A DNA stretch of 64,000 bases, from the NCBI RefSeq assembly GCF_000819785.1, contig NZ_CDBK01000088.1, positions 6,064 to 70,063 of the forward strand, in the 5' to 3' direction. Under the pieces are notes generated by a model, which saw only the letters and a program-made list of their open reading frames with translations, did not search any database and was not told where the DNA came from. Numbering within the stretch: the first letter of the stretch is position 1; the number at the start of each line of letters is the position of its first letter. Origin of the DNA: Aeromonas caviae (GTDB taxonomy: Bacteria > Pseudomonadota > Gammaproteobacteria > Enterobacterales > Aeromonadaceae). A program made the position numbers and the translations under genes. Positions 19,416 to 28,148 of the stretch are shown piece by piece.

Positions 19416-19856
19416 ATGAGCATGAACATTTTTGGAACTAAATTACAGCAAGGCCGTCATTATATGACTCTTTGGCCGCGCCGTCCCGAGCTTAATTCCA
19501 TGTTCCCGGAGAATCGGGTGATCAGGGCCACCGAATTCGCCCTCAAGGTGATCCCGGCACTGGCGGTGCTCAGCGTCATGGTGCAGTTCCAGTTTGGCGA
19601 GCTTCATTACTGGCCCTCCGTGATGGCGTCCGTGCTCTTCCTGCTCAGCCTGCCGCTGCAAGGGTACTATTGGCTCGGCCAGCGCGCCGATACCCGGCTG
19701 CCCCCCTCCCTCGCCACCTGGTATCGGGAGATAAACGGCAAGATGAACGAGCAGGGCGGTCAACGTCAGCTGGTGGCCCGTCCCCGCTACGAAGAGCTGG
19801 CCGATACCCTCAACGCCGCCTTCAAGCAGCTGGACAAATCCTTCCTCTACGAATGA
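19416..19856 (+). CDS. yfbV: UPF0208 membrane protein YfbV
   Basis: Inner-membrane protein of 146 aa with two hydrophobic segments (about residues 43-60 and 66-85) between a basic N-terminus (GRHYMTLWPRRPELN) and a soluble C-terminus (ATWYREINGKMNEQGG, PRYEELADTLNAAF). Length and motifs match E. coli YfbV, reported to take part in chromosome macrodomain insulation. GGAGG lies just before ATG 19416; a second ATG at 19422 is also possible. Divergent from ackA and convergent with yfbU. Confidence 0.9.
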   Translation: MSMNIFGTKLQQGRHYMTLWPRRPELNSMFPENRVIRATEFALKVIPALAVLSVMVQFQFGELHYWPSVMASVLFLLSLPLQGYYWLGQRADTRLPPSLATWYREINGKMNEQGGQRQLVARPRYEELADTLNAAFKQLDKSFLYE

Positions 19857-19880
19857 CTTTCCGAAGTCAGACTGACGACA

Positions 19881-19903
19881 AAGGCGCCCTCAGGCGCCTT
19901 TTT
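19881..19903. terminator. Convergent yfbV / yfbU terminator
   Basis: AAGGCGCC-ctca-GGCGCCTT followed by TTT. It lies between the two convergent genes. Confidence 0.85.
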
Positions 19904-19908
19904 CACAT

Positions 19909-20409
19909 TCAGGCGGCCAGCACCTTGCTGATCTCCTGGATGGAGAGCTTGTACTGACGGGGGCACTGACGCCAGACCGTCAGCATGCGCTGGTATTTGT
20001 CCCGCATGGCGATGTCGCTGGAGAGCTCGTCACAGGGGCAGGGCAGTTCGGGGAAGCGCTTGTCCACTTCCAGCAGGAAGCAGACGTAATCCGCCAGTTC
20101 CCGCTCCTGGCTGCGGCTGTAGCCGTTGAAGGCAAGGCGGCTCTCGTTGACATCGGCCCGGGCGCTGGCATCCAGGTTGCCCCAGGAGATGGCCAGTGCA
20201 TGGTGCAGCTCCAGGGTGTCCAGCACCTCCTGGCAGGTGGCGAGATCCAGGTGGCCGAAGCTCTTCTCCAGCTCGAGGATCTGCAGGCAGTAGCCGCGCT
20301 CGACGATGGTGCTGGCACGCTGGTAAAACGCCGCCTTTTCCGGATTGAGTTTGGCCAGGATCTCGTACTGGTTGCTCAGGATCAGGCGTTCGGTGTGGCT
20401 CATGTTCAT
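19909..20409 (-). CDS. yfbU: UPF0304 protein YfbU
   Basis: Soluble, mostly helical 166-aa protein matching E. coli YfbU: RLILSNQYEIL near the N-terminus, IVERGYCLQILELE in the first third, and the C-terminal KYQRMLTVWRQCPRQYKLS. The biochemical role is not established, although toxin-like effects have been mentioned for E. coli YfbU. Convergent with yfbV, as part of the conserved yfbU-yfbV-ackA-pta neighbourhood. Confidence 0.9.
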   Translation of the reverse strand: MNMSHTERLILSNQYEILAKLNPEKAAFYQRASTIVERGYCLQILELEKSFGHLDLATCQEVLDTLELHHALAISWGNLDASARADVNESRLAFNGYSRSQERELADYVCFLLEVDKRFPELPCPCDELSSDIAMRDKYQRMLTVWRQCPRQYKLSIQEISKVLAA

Positions 20410-20604
20410 GGGCTGTCTCGCTGGAAAATGAATCTGGGGTCACGTTAACCCATATCCAGGATGAATTTTTTGATCTGAGAGGGGAGGTTGGCGAGAAAAG
20501 GGGGGAAGAGGCGCCCTGGTGAGCCGCCAGAGAGTGGGGGCTGATGCCGTGGTGAAACGAGGAGGGCCCGCCATGGCGAGCCCTGCAACAATGCCGCTGG
20601 TGGC

Positions 20605-21069
20605 TTACCCCTTGACGAGGTCGAGCACCACCTGATGGTGATCGCTGGTCTTGAACTTGTCGAAGCGATGGGCAACCTTGCCCTCTTCGTCGATGAGGAA
20701 ACTCAGGCGATGGATGCCGTCATACTCCTTGCCCATGAACTTCTTCGGGCCCCAGACGCCAAAGGCATCGGCCACCGCGTGATCCTCATCGGCCAGCAGG
20801 CGGAAGTTGAGGTTGTCGCGCTCCTCGAACTTTTTCAGGCGCTTAGCGCTGTCCGGGCTGATGCCGAGCACCACCACATTGAGGGCAGCCAGCTCGCTAT
20901 TGACGTCGCGCAGACCGCAGGCCTGGGTGGTGCAACCCGGGGTCATCGCCTTGGGGTAGAAATAGATCAGCACCTTCTTGCCGCGCAGGTCGGCGAGGCG
21001 AACCTGATTGCCGTCCTGATCGGAGAGGGAGAAATCGGGGGCCTGGGGACCAGCTTCTAGTGGTGACAT
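20605..21069 (-). CDS. bcp: Thioredoxin-dependent thiol peroxidase Bcp (PrxQ type)
   Basis: Peroxiredoxin of 154 aa that reduces hydrogen peroxide and organic peroxides using thioredoxin. The peroxidatic cysteine is Cys46 in TPGCTTQACGLRD, with a resolving Cys51 five residues on, typical of the atypical two-Cys PrxQ class. Start at 21069 has GAGGAG upstream and gives MSPLEAGPQAPDFSL. The longer frame to 21306 overlaps gcvR. It sits 23 bases downstream of gcvR, as in E. coli. Confidence 0.95.
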   Translation of the reverse strand: MSPLEAGPQAPDFSLSDQDGNQVRLADLRGKKVLIYFYPKAMTPGCTTQACGLRDVNSELAALNVVVLGISPDSAKRLKKFEERDNLNFRLLADEDHAVADAFGVWGPKKFMGKEYDGIHRLSFLIDEEGKVAHRFDKFKTSDHHQVVLDLVKG

Positions 21070-21092
21070 GGGGTCTCCTCGGATAAACGCCG

Positions 21093-21626
21093 TCAGGCGT
21101 ACTTGTGATTGACGATGAATTCGAACGACTCGGCGCCCAGTCCACGACAGAAATCGGCGAAGGCCGTCTTCGAACCGGGCTCTTCTCCCTGCTTGGAGAG
21201 ATTCAACTGAAAGTTCGCCTTGAGCAGGTTGAAGGGCTGCTGTTCCAGGGTGATGGTCTGCATGGCCTGGATGTCCCAGCCGTGATCGCTGAAGAACTGG
21301 GTGCACTGACTTACGATGCCCGGCTGATCCCGGATCAGCACCTCTGCGCTGGCGCTGATGTCATATTGCAGGGAGTGGTGGCGCTCGGTGCGTTTCATCA
21401 TGGTGATGAGATCCCACTCCTGGCTGCGCAGTGGGAGGCTGATTTCCAGTTGCATCAGGCTGTTCCAGTCACCGGACAGCAGCATGATGAAGGTGAATTC
21501 GTTGCCGAAGATGCCAAGACGGCTGTCGACAATGTTGCAACCGCAGCCACTGACGTGACGGGTCACCTCATTGACGATGCCAGGCCTGTCCGTGCCGATG
21601 GCCGTTACGACCAGGTAGTGAGTCAT
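21093..21626 (-). CDS. gcvR: Glycine cleavage system transcriptional repressor GcvR
   Basis: ACT-domain protein (177 aa) that in E. coli binds GcvA and represses the glycine cleavage operon when glycine is low. Two ACT domains are visible: VVTAIGTDRPGIVNEVTRHV (about 6-80) and IRDQPGIVSQCTQFFSDHG (about 97-165). It contains no DNA-binding domain. ATG at 21626 matches the family start MTHYLVVTAIGTDRPG. Upstream of bcp and divergent from dapA, the E. coli arrangement. Confidence 0.92.
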   Translation of the reverse strand: MTHYLVVTAIGTDRPGIVNEVTRHVSGCGCNIVDSRLGIFGNEFTFIMLLSGDWNSLMQLEISLPLRSQEWDLITMMKRTERHHSLQYDISASAEVLIRDQPGIVSQCTQFFSDHGWDIQAMQTITLEQQPFNLLKANFQLNLSKQGEEPGSKTAFADFCRGLGAESFEFIVNHKYA

Positions 21627-21814
21627 AAATCGTCTCTCGTCCATTATTGAGAATGCGTTGACCGCGGGTGCCGGCACCCTGCCGTGAGGCCTCTTGTGCG
21701 CTCGTGCATTCATACGTTTTGTGCCGGATGGTAACACGGCTTGTCCCGTGCCTCCCTTGTTTTTCAAAAGGGGCAGCTTTACCATTACGCCCCTGAAAAT
21801 CGGGAGAATTATCC

Positions 21815-22702
21815 ATGTTACGCGGTAGTATTGTTGCGCTCGTTACCCCCATGCTGCCCTCGGGCGACATCGATTGGGTCAGTCTGGCAGCGCTGGTGGA
21901 ATATCATGTGGATGCCGGGACCAGCGCCATCGTCGCCGTGGGAACCACGGGAGAGTCGGTCACCCTGAGCGAGCAGGAACATATCGCCGTGGTTGAGAAG
22001 ACGGTGGAATACGCCGCCGGACGCATTCCCGTCATCGCGGGCTGCGGCTCCAACAATACTGCTCATGCCATCGCCCTCTCCCGGCGTTTCGCCACCATGG
22101 GCGTGGTGGCGGGTCTCTCGGTTACCCCCTATTACAACAAACCCACCCAGGAAGGCCTCTATCGTCACTATTGTGCGATCGCCGAGGCTAGTGGTCTGCC
22201 TCAAATTCTCTATAATGTGCCCGGTCGCACCTGCTGTGACCTCAAACCCGAGACGGTGGCCCGTCTGGCCAAGGTGCCCGGCATCATAGGTTTGAAAGAA
22301 GCGACTGGCGATCTTGGCCGTACTCCGCTGCTGCGCGAACTGTGCGGGCCGGATTTTGCGCTTTATAGTGGCGATGACGCCAGCGGATGTGATTTTATGC
22401 TGCAAGGGGGCGATGGTGTCATTTCGGTCACCACCAATATTGCGGCGCCCCAGATGGCCGACATGTGTCGTGCTGCCCTGGCCGGTGATGCCGGGCAGGC
22501 TCATGACATCAACAATCGATTGATGCCGTTGCATCAGACTCTGTTCTGTGAACCGAGTCCCATCCCGGTGAAATGGGCCTGTGCCCGGCTGGGATTGATG
22601 GCGACGGCGACCTTGCGTCTGCCCCTGACCGATCTCACCCCCGAGGGGGAAGCGGCGATGGCGCGAGCACTGACGACTGCGGAGTTGATGGCGAGTGTTT
22701 AA
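21815..22702 (+). CDS. dapA: 4-hydroxy-tetrahydrodipicolinate synthase DapA
   Basis: Condenses pyruvate with aspartate semialdehyde, the entry to lysine and diaminopimelate synthesis (295 aa, usual about 292). Schiff-base lysine is Lys161 in GLKEATGD. Other motifs are [10 protein letters not shown] and [12 protein letters not shown] with the catalytic tyrosine of YNVPGRT. Start at 21815 gives [13 protein letters not shown]. Followed closely by bamC, as in E. coli. Confidence 0.97.
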   Translation: MLRGSIVALVTPMLPSGDIDWVSLAALVEYHVDAGTSAIVAVGTTGESVTLSEQEHIAVVEKTVEYAAGRIPVIAGCGSNNTAHAIALSRRFATMGVVAGLSVTPYYNKPTQEGLYRHYCAIAEASGLPQILYNVPGRTCCDLKPETVARLAKVPGIIGLKEATGDLGRTPLLRELCGPDFALYSGDDASGCDFMLQGGDGVISVTTNIAAPQMADMCRAALAGDAGQAHDINNRLMPLHQTLFCEPSPIPVKWACARLGLMATATLRLPLTDLTPEGEAAMARALTTAELMASV

Positions 22703-22724
22703 AGCAAATGGAAAGGGAAATGCA

Positions 22725-23813
22725 GTGCGCCTGGTACTGAGTGTCGCGACGGTGGCCGTGCTGGCTGCCTGCAGCTCACCCCAGGAACGCAAAATGGCCA
22801 ACCGTGGCTTCGAGTATGAAGAGAGCCGCCTCGAAGGCCGCGCCTTCCTTGTGCCCGCCGGGTTGAGTACCCCCGCCTTTAACAGCAATTTCGACATTCC
22901 GGCCCTGCCCGAGAGCAGCCGTGAGGGCGCCCTCGGGGCCAAGGTGGACGTGCGTCCGCCTGCCCAGTTGCTCACCGTGGTGCCCGGCAGCCAGGTGGTG
23001 GCCAATGCCAGCGAGCCGACCGTCGCCTTCTATGCCCTCAGCACCTCCCAGAGCGTGGAGCGCGATACCTGGGCCTTCCTGATGAACTTCCTGGCCGAAC
23101 ACAAGGTCACCACCGAGAAGCTGGATCAACAGGACGGCGTCTTGCAGACCGGCTGGTTTGACAACTCAGCGGTGCTCGATGGCTGGGCGGAAGATGACGA
23201 TGACTTCAAGATCCGTCAGCGTTACCAGTTCACCCTGCGCAACGATGTGCAGCGTCACGCCATCAAGATGTCGGTACGGGTGCTGGATCACGAAGAGACC
23301 ATCGACGGCGAGACCAGCACTGTGCTGACGCCAGCGGACGCCCAGCGTTATGCTACCCGCGCCCTGAACCAGTTCTCCCTCTATTACGACAAGCAGCTCA
23401 AGGCCCGTGAACAGCACAAGTCCAGCGATGGCATGGGGCTGGAGCTGGGTCTGGACAACAACGAGCTGAGCGCCTGGATTGCCGAAGGGTCGTTTGACCA
23501 GGTGTGGCGCCGCCTCAATCAGGTGCTGCCTGCCTATGGTTTCACCATCAAGGACACCCAGCAGTCCCTGGGCTGGATCGACGTGGAGTACGACGAGCCG
23601 GACAGCGAGTTCTGGAAGGCCAAGGGAGCGGAGCCCTTCAAGCTCGAGGAAGACAAGTATCGCTTCCAGCTCGGCGAGATGACGGGCGGCAAGACCTCCA
23701 TCACCCTGTTCGACAAGGACAAGAAACCTGTCGCATCCGGTGTCATCTCCCAGATGTACATCAGCCTGTCCGAGGCCTTTGCCAAGGGCTTGGCCGATCA
23801 GGGGGCGAAGTAA
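22725..23813 (+). CDS. bamC: Outer-membrane protein assembly factor BamC (lipoprotein)
   Basis: Lipoprotein of the BAM complex that inserts beta-barrels into the outer membrane. The N-terminus RLVLSVATVAVLAAC ends in a lipobox with Cys16. The body follows the BamC pattern: an unstructured stretch with VRPPAQLLTVVPGS, then two helix-grip domains (about residues 90-220 and 245-360). GTG at 22725 is preferred for the short signal peptide and the AAGGGA before it. An in-frame GTG at 22695 overlapping dapA is possible. Confidence 0.9.
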   Translation: MRLVLSVATVAVLAACSSPQERKMANRGFEYEESRLEGRAFLVPAGLSTPAFNSNFDIPALPESSREGALGAKVDVRPPAQLLTVVPGSQVVANASEPTVAFYALSTSQSVERDTWAFLMNFLAEHKVTTEKLDQQDGVLQTGWFDNSAVLDGWAEDDDDFKIRQRYQFTLRNDVQRHAIKMSVRVLDHEETIDGETSTVLTPADAQRYATRALNQFSLYYDKQLKAREQHKSSDGMGLELGLDNNELSAWIAEGSFDQVWRRLNQVLPAYGFTIKDTQQSLGWIDVEYDEPDSEFWKAKGAEPFKLEEDKYRFQLGEMTGGKTSITLFDKDKKPVASGVISQMYISLSEAFAKGLADQGAK

Positions 23814-23819
23814 GCATGG

Positions 23820-23846
23820 AAACAGGGGCCTCGCGCCCCTGTTTTG
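23820..23846 (+). terminator. dapA-bamC terminator
   Basis: AAACAGGGGC-ctcgc-GCCCCTGTTT followed by TGTT, immediately after the bamC stop. Confidence 0.88.
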
Positions 23847-23982
23847 TTATGTCCGGGTTGCCGCAGGGCCAGCGTGCCGAGCCGGTTGCCCCGGGCCTGA
23901 GTACCTGATGATGTGAATCCCCCACAGACAGGGGTCTGGTGCCCCTGCCTAACTAGTCCCACAACAGGAAGTGTTATTAGCC

Positions 23983-25086
23983 ATGAGTCTTGCAGATCAA
24001 GTATTGGCGGTGAACGACGATTTGCCGATCCGTACCGATAAACCTGTCCATTCCGGCAAAGTGCGCAGCGTCTACTGGTTGACCCCGGCAGACAGTGCCC
24101 GGCTCATTCGGGAGAAAGGCTATGATGTGCCGGCCGATACGCCCCTGGCCCTCATGGTGATCAGTGATCGCATCTCGGCTTTCGACTGCATCTGGCAAGG
24201 GGTGGACGGTCTGAACGGCGTGCCGGGCAAGGGCGCGGCGCTCAATGCCATCTCCAGCCACTGGTTCAAGCTGTTCAAGGAGCAGGGGCTGGCGGACAGC
24301 CACATCCTGGACATCCCGCACCCCTTCGTCTGGATCGTGCAAAAAGCCCGTCCCGTGATGATCGAGGCCATTGCCCGCCAGTACATCACCGGCTCCATGT
24401 GGCGTGCCTACAAGGATGGTGAGCGGGAATTCTGCGGCATCACCCTGCCGGAAGGGCTCAAGAAGGATCAGAAGCTGCCCGAGATCCTCATCACCCCGTC
24501 CACCAAGGGGATCCTCAAGGGGCTGGATGGCGTGCCGGAAGCGGACGACGTCAACGTCTCCCGCGGCGACATCGAGCGCCACCATCAGGCCTTCGGCTTC
24601 CGCTCCCCGGCGGATATCGACCGCTACGAGGCGCTGCTCAAAGAGGGCTTCAACGTCATCAGCGAGGCGCTGGCTGCCCTGGATCAGGTCTTCGTCGACA
24701 CCAAGTTCGAGTTCGGTTACGTGACCGATGCCGCCGGTCGCGAGAAGCTCATCTACATGGATGAAGTGGGCACCCCCGACAGCTCCCGCATCTGGGACGG
24801 CGCAGCCCTTCGCGGCGGCGAGATCATCGAGAAGTCCAAAGAGGGCTTCCGCCAGTGGCTGCTGAACCACTTCCCGGATCCGGACATCCTGCTCAACAAG
24901 AACCGCATGCCCGAGCGCTTCGCCCTGGCCCGTGACAACAAGCTGCCCACCGAGGTGATGATGGATATTTCCCGCACCTATGTGGGGATCGCCGAGAAGA
25001 TCATCGGTCAGCCGCTGGTACGCAGTGCCAATCCGAAGCAGGAGCTCATCGAGGTACTGCGGGAGCAGTACGGCCTGATCGACTGA
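23983..25086 (+). CDS. purC: SAICAR synthase PurC (long type)
   Basis: Ligates aspartate to CAIR in purine synthesis. At 367 aa it is the long variant, in contrast to the 237-aa E. coli PurC. Family segments are [11 protein letters not shown] near the N-terminus, [14 protein letters not shown], the substrate loop [13 protein letters not shown], and DTKFEFGYV with [16 protein letters not shown] at 23983 gives [12 protein letters not shown], with AGGAAG upstream. A CAGGGG/CCCCTG hairpin at 23929-23947 lies just before the RBS. Confidence 0.96.
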   Translation: MSLADQVLAVNDDLPIRTDKPVHSGKVRSVYWLTPADSARLIREKGYDVPADTPLALMVISDRISAFDCIWQGVDGLNGVPGKGAALNAISSHWFKLFKEQGLADSHILDIPHPFVWIVQKARPVMIEAIARQYITGSMWRAYKDGEREFCGITLPEGLKKDQKLPEILITPSTKGILKGLDGVPEADDVNVSRGDIERHHQAFGFRSPADIDRYEALLKEGFNVISEALAALDQVFVDTKFEFGYVTDAAGREKLIYMDEVGTPDSSRIWDGAALRGGEIIEKSKEGFRQWLLNHFPDPDILLNKNRMPERFALARDNKLPTEVMMDISRTYVGIAEKIIGQPLVRSANPKQELIEVLREQYGLID

Positions 25087-25160
25087 GGCCGACCGCTTTT
25101 TTTGCCGCAGGCGAACAAACGTTTGCCGGTGGCAGGGGAGGCGCTTGCAACGCAGATGAC

Positions 25161-25192
25161 AAAACGGGCCCCATGACGGGGCCCGTTTTCAT
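25161..25192 (+). terminator. purC terminator
   Basis: Perfect 12-pair stem AAAACGGGCCCC / GGGGCCCGTTTT with a five-base loop. It also lies at the 3' end of the convergent SDR gene, so it may act both ways. Confidence 0.85.
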
Positions 25193-25209
25193 TGGGTTGT
25201 CCGGAGCGC

Positions 25210-25812
25210 TCAGCCATTGACCCGGAAGATCTGACCGGTCTGTACCCCCAGTACCGATTTCTTGTAGGCCTGGGCCACCCGGGCGGCGGGTACCGGCACG
25301 AAGCCCGGGAAGAAGTCGGCATACTTGCTCATGGACTCTTCCAGCACGGTGGGACTGACCACGTTGATGCGAATGCCCCTTGGCAGCTCGCAGGCGGCCC
25401 CTTTCACGAAGTGCTCGATGGCACCGTTGATGGTGGTGGCGCTCACCCCCCAGTGGATGGGCTCCTCGCTCAGAATGCCGCTGATGAGGGTGATGGAGCC
25501 ACGGTCGCTCAGGTGGGCAATGGCGGCCCGGGTCAGGTTTATCTGGCCCATCAGCTTGCTCTGAAGCCCCACCTGCCACTGCTCGTCCGTCATCTCGGTC
25601 AGGGCATTGAAGGCGACGCTGCCGCTGGCGACCACCAGGGCATCGAAGGATCCGATCTGCTCGAAGAGCGCCCGGATGGAGGCGGGGTCGCGCATGTCCA
25701 CTCTGGCATCCCCCTGGCTGTGACCGACCCGGATCACCTGGTGATCCTGGGCAAGCAGTTCGCTGACGGCGGCGCCAATGGTGCCGGAGGCACCCACAAT
25801 CACAATCTTCAT
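25210..25812 (-). CDS. SDR-fold protein lacking catalytic Tyr/Lys (Lin1944-like)
   Basis: Rossmann-fold short-chain dehydrogenase relative of 200 aa. The cofactor motif is present as GASGTIG at residues 7-13 and the ASGS and LISG strands follow. However, where YxxxK should sit the sequence reads GVSATTINGAIEHF, so the catalytic tyrosine and lysine are both missing. This is known for the Lin1944-like SDR subgroup of unknown function. It may bind nucleotide as a sensor or have an altered mechanism. Divergent from a LysR gene, which probably controls it. Confidence 0.82.
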   Translation of the reverse strand: MKIVIVGASGTIGAAVSELLAQDHQVIRVGHSQGDARVDMRDPASIRALFEQIGSFDALVVASGSVAFNALTEMTDEQWQVGLQSKLMGQINLTRAAIAHLSDRGSITLISGILSEEPIHWGVSATTINGAIEHFVKGAACELPRGIRINVVSPTVLEESMSKYADFFPGFVPVPAARVAQAYKKSVLGVQTGQIFRVNG

Positions 25813-25906
25813 ATCTATCGCTCCTGGTTGAGATGAGTTGATGATAGCGGGATAAAAAGGGAGAAAAAGCGCTTATGATGAACCCATTGTTTCCATATTG
25901 GTGCTA

Positions 25907-26812
25907 ATGATGGATATCACCCACCTGGCCAGTTTCTATGAAGTGGTGCAACGGGGCAGTTTCTCCGCCGCTGCCGATGCCCTGGGGGTGAGCAAGGGGA
26001 TGCTGAGTCGCCATGTCAGCGCCCTGGAGTCCGCCCTCAATGCCCAGCTGCTCCAGCGCACGACCCGCAGACTCAGCCTGACCGAGGCGGGGCGGGTGCT
26101 TCACCAGCAGGCCGGTGAGATCTTCGCCCTGGCCCGGGAGGCGGAGGAGGGGATCCGCGCCCTGACCGAGGAGGACAGCGGCCGCCTGCGCTTCACCTGC
26201 CCGGTCAGCACGGGGGACCGCATGGTGAGCGAGCTGCTCGCCCGTTTTGCCGAGCTCTGCCCCGGCGTCCAGGTCGAGCTCAACTTCACCAATGCCATGA
26301 TCGACATGAGCCAGGGGGAGAATGACATCGCCCTGCGGGCCATGGAGCTGATCCCCGACAACCTGGTGGCCCTGCCGCTCGGCAGGCTCAAGGATGTGGT
26401 GGTGGCAAGCCCCGCCCTGCTGGCGCGGGAGGGGATCCCCGCCACTCCCTATGAACTGGGGGGTCGCTCCTGCCTGCTGCAGGGCCACAACCCGGACTGG
26501 GAGCAGTGGCACTTTCGCCAGGGGGAGGAGGAGGCGCACATCCTGGTGCAGGGGCGAGTGCGGGCCAACCACTACAGCACCCTGCTGCAACTGGCCCGGG
26601 CGGGCATGGGCTTTGCCAAGTGTCCACTGATGCTGGTGGAGGCCAGCCTGGCCCGAGGGGAGCTGGTGGCCGTGCTGACGGAGTGGCAGACCGGCCTGCA
26701 CCCGATCCATGTGCTGCACGCCCAGCAGCGCCGGGTGCCGCGCAAGATCCGGCTGTTCAAGCAGGTGCTGGCCCAGTGGTTTGCCGAGCGGCCCCATTAT
26801 CTGCTGGGGTGA
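25907..26812 (+). CDS. LysR-family transcriptional regulator
   Basis: About 301 aa: an N-terminal winged helix-turn-helix (FYEVVQRGSFSAAADALGVSKGMLSRHVSALE, in two parts around residues 9-40), then the substrate-binding domain (about residues 90-295), with an S-type specificity stretch RLRFTCPVSTGDRMV. Divergent from the SDR gene with only about 95 bases between, the classic arrangement for LysR control of its neighbour. ATG at 25907 or 25910 is likely; a TTG at 25898 also fits the frame. The ligand is unknown. Confidence 0.88.
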   Translation: MMDITHLASFYEVVQRGSFSAAADALGVSKGMLSRHVSALESALNAQLLQRTTRRLSLTEAGRVLHQQAGEIFALAREAEEGIRALTEEDSGRLRFTCPVSTGDRMVSELLARFAELCPGVQVELNFTNAMIDMSQGENDIALRAMELIPDNLVALPLGRLKDVVVASPALLAREGIPATPYELGGRSCLLQGHNPDWEQWHFRQGEEEAHILVQGRVRANHYSTLLQLARAGMGFAKCPLMLVEASLARGELVAVLTEWQTGLHPIHVLHAQQRRVPRKIRLFKQVLAQWFAERPHYLLG

Positions 26813-26886
26813 GCCTGCATCCCGTTATTTTTCTGTCATCTGGGGCTGCTACCCTGCGCCCTTCATCGCGAAAGGAGAGTCAGGGA

Positions 26887-27510
26887 ATGAAGCGTCATCA
26901 GGGTTGGGCAGGGGTTGCGCTGCTGTGCTGCGGCGGTGTGCAGGCCGAGGTCAGGGTCGAGGTGCCCCGGGATTTCCAGATCCTGGCGGTGAGCGCCGGC
27001 AAGGTGCAGGACGAGCAGCATGCCGTGCTGGCCGACGGAGAGCAGCAACTGCTGGTGCGCTACGAGGGGGTGATCCCGAGTCGCAACAGCAGCGACAACG
27101 ATCGCCAGGTTCGCTCCGAGCCCCAGGTGCTTCGCTATGAGGCACGCGGGCAGTCGGTGCGCCTGCAGGCTCCCGTGCCTGCGGACGAGGCCGGGATGGA
27201 ACGCTACGCCAGGGCCCCTGTCCTGGGCCTGGTGGCGGGGGGGCAGCCCCTCGAGGTGCGCCAGGATACGATGATGGTGCAGGGGATGCAGATCGGCATG
27301 GACTGGCATGCCAGGCTGATGGAGTACAACCGTGGCGAGGGGCCTGCCGTGCTCGCCGGTGCGGCGGATGTGGCTGCGGCCGCCGTAGCGACGCCCCGGG
27401 CCTCCTCCGTGCCTGCCAGCGCCCTGGAAGGGCAGTTGCAACAGCTTTTCCTGCAGGCGGACCCCGCGCTTCGCAAGCGCTTCATCGGTTGGGCCGTGCC
27501 GCGCCTTTAA
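26887..27510 (+). CDS. DUF2057 (YccT-like) exported protein
   Basis: Secreted protein of 207 aa with an N-terminal signal (MKRHQGWAGVALLCCGGVQA), then VRVEVPRDFQILAVSAGK and VLADGEQQLLVRYEGVIPSR, the pattern of the DUF2057/YccT family. YccT homologues have been linked to curli and stress physiology, but function is unsettled. RBS AAAGGAGAG precedes ATG 26887. The Ala-rich linker near residues 155-180 precedes a final helical part (LFLQADPALRKRFIGWAV). Apparently its own transcription unit. Confidence 0.75.
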   Translation: MKRHQGWAGVALLCCGGVQAEVRVEVPRDFQILAVSAGKVQDEQHAVLADGEQQLLVRYEGVIPSRNSSDNDRQVRSEPQVLRYEARGQSVRLQAPVPADEAGMERYARAPVLGLVAGGQPLEVRQDTMMVQGMQIGMDWHARLMEYNRGEGPAVLAGAADVAAAAVATPRASSVPASALEGQLQQLFLQADPALRKRFIGWAVPRL

Positions 27511-27583
27511 GTTTGCTCCCCGTTGCAGTAACGTGGGCACATCTTTGATTCCCGATGTGCCCATGTTGATCAGCGAGGCCCCC

Positions 27584-28030
27584 ATGTTTGAATTGCACCC
27601 CCGCCTTCAGGCGGATACCCGGATACTCGGGGATCTGCCCCTGTGCCGCGTCCTGCTGGCCAAAGACAGCCAGTATCCCTGGCTGATTCTGGTGCCCCGG
27701 GTCGCCAACCTGCGGGAGATCCATCATCTGGCCCCCGAGCAGCAACAGCAGTTGATGCAGGAGTCCTGCGCCGTCGCCACCCTGATGGAGCGGGCACTCG
27801 GCCCGGACAAGATCAACGTGGCGGCCCTCGGCAATCTGGTGCCTCAGCTGCACCTGCACCACGTGGCCCGCTTCAGCTCGGATGCGGCCTGGCCCGGTCC
27901 CATCTGGGGTGCCTGTCCCGCCATTCCCTATGAGGAGCAGGCCTTGCAAGGGGCGGCTGCCAGTTGGCAAACCCGTCTGGCTACCCTGGATGGATTTCAG
28001 CCATTTCTGACTGATAATCCAGTCAAGTGA
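27584..28030 (+). CDS. HIT-domain protein
   Basis: Nucleotide-binding HIT protein of 148 aa, a family that hydrolyses dinucleoside polyphosphates or nucleotidyl conjugates. The core VLLAKDSQYPWLILVPR strand and the signature LHLHHVARF near residue 92 are visible. The signature is HxHH rather than HxHxHxx, so the order of histidines differs from the textbook motif, as in some gammaproteobacterial members. ATG at 27584 has GCGAGG upstream; in-frame starts at 27533 and 27563 exist. Confidence 0.8.
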   Translation: MFELHPRLQADTRILGDLPLCRVLLAKDSQYPWLILVPRVANLREIHHLAPEQQQQLMQESCAVATLMERALGPDKINVAALGNLVPQLHLHHVARFSSDAAWPGPIWGACPAIPYEEQALQGAAASWQTRLATLDGFQPFLTDNPVK

Positions 28031-28148
28031 GAGGTGGCTCGCGCTTTGGGCACCGGGATCACGCAATCTGTTAGCGTATCGCGTCGGTGCATGGTGACAT
28101 GGGCGACACGAGTGACAGCCCCATTATTTCGATCAGCAGGAAGGTTCC

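Noticed and set aside
25113-25126. PurR-box-like palindrome CAAACGTTTGC just after purC
   Set aside because: The core matches a PurR site, but it lies downstream of purC and between convergent genes, so regulation of purC from here is unlikely. Kept only as a curiosity.
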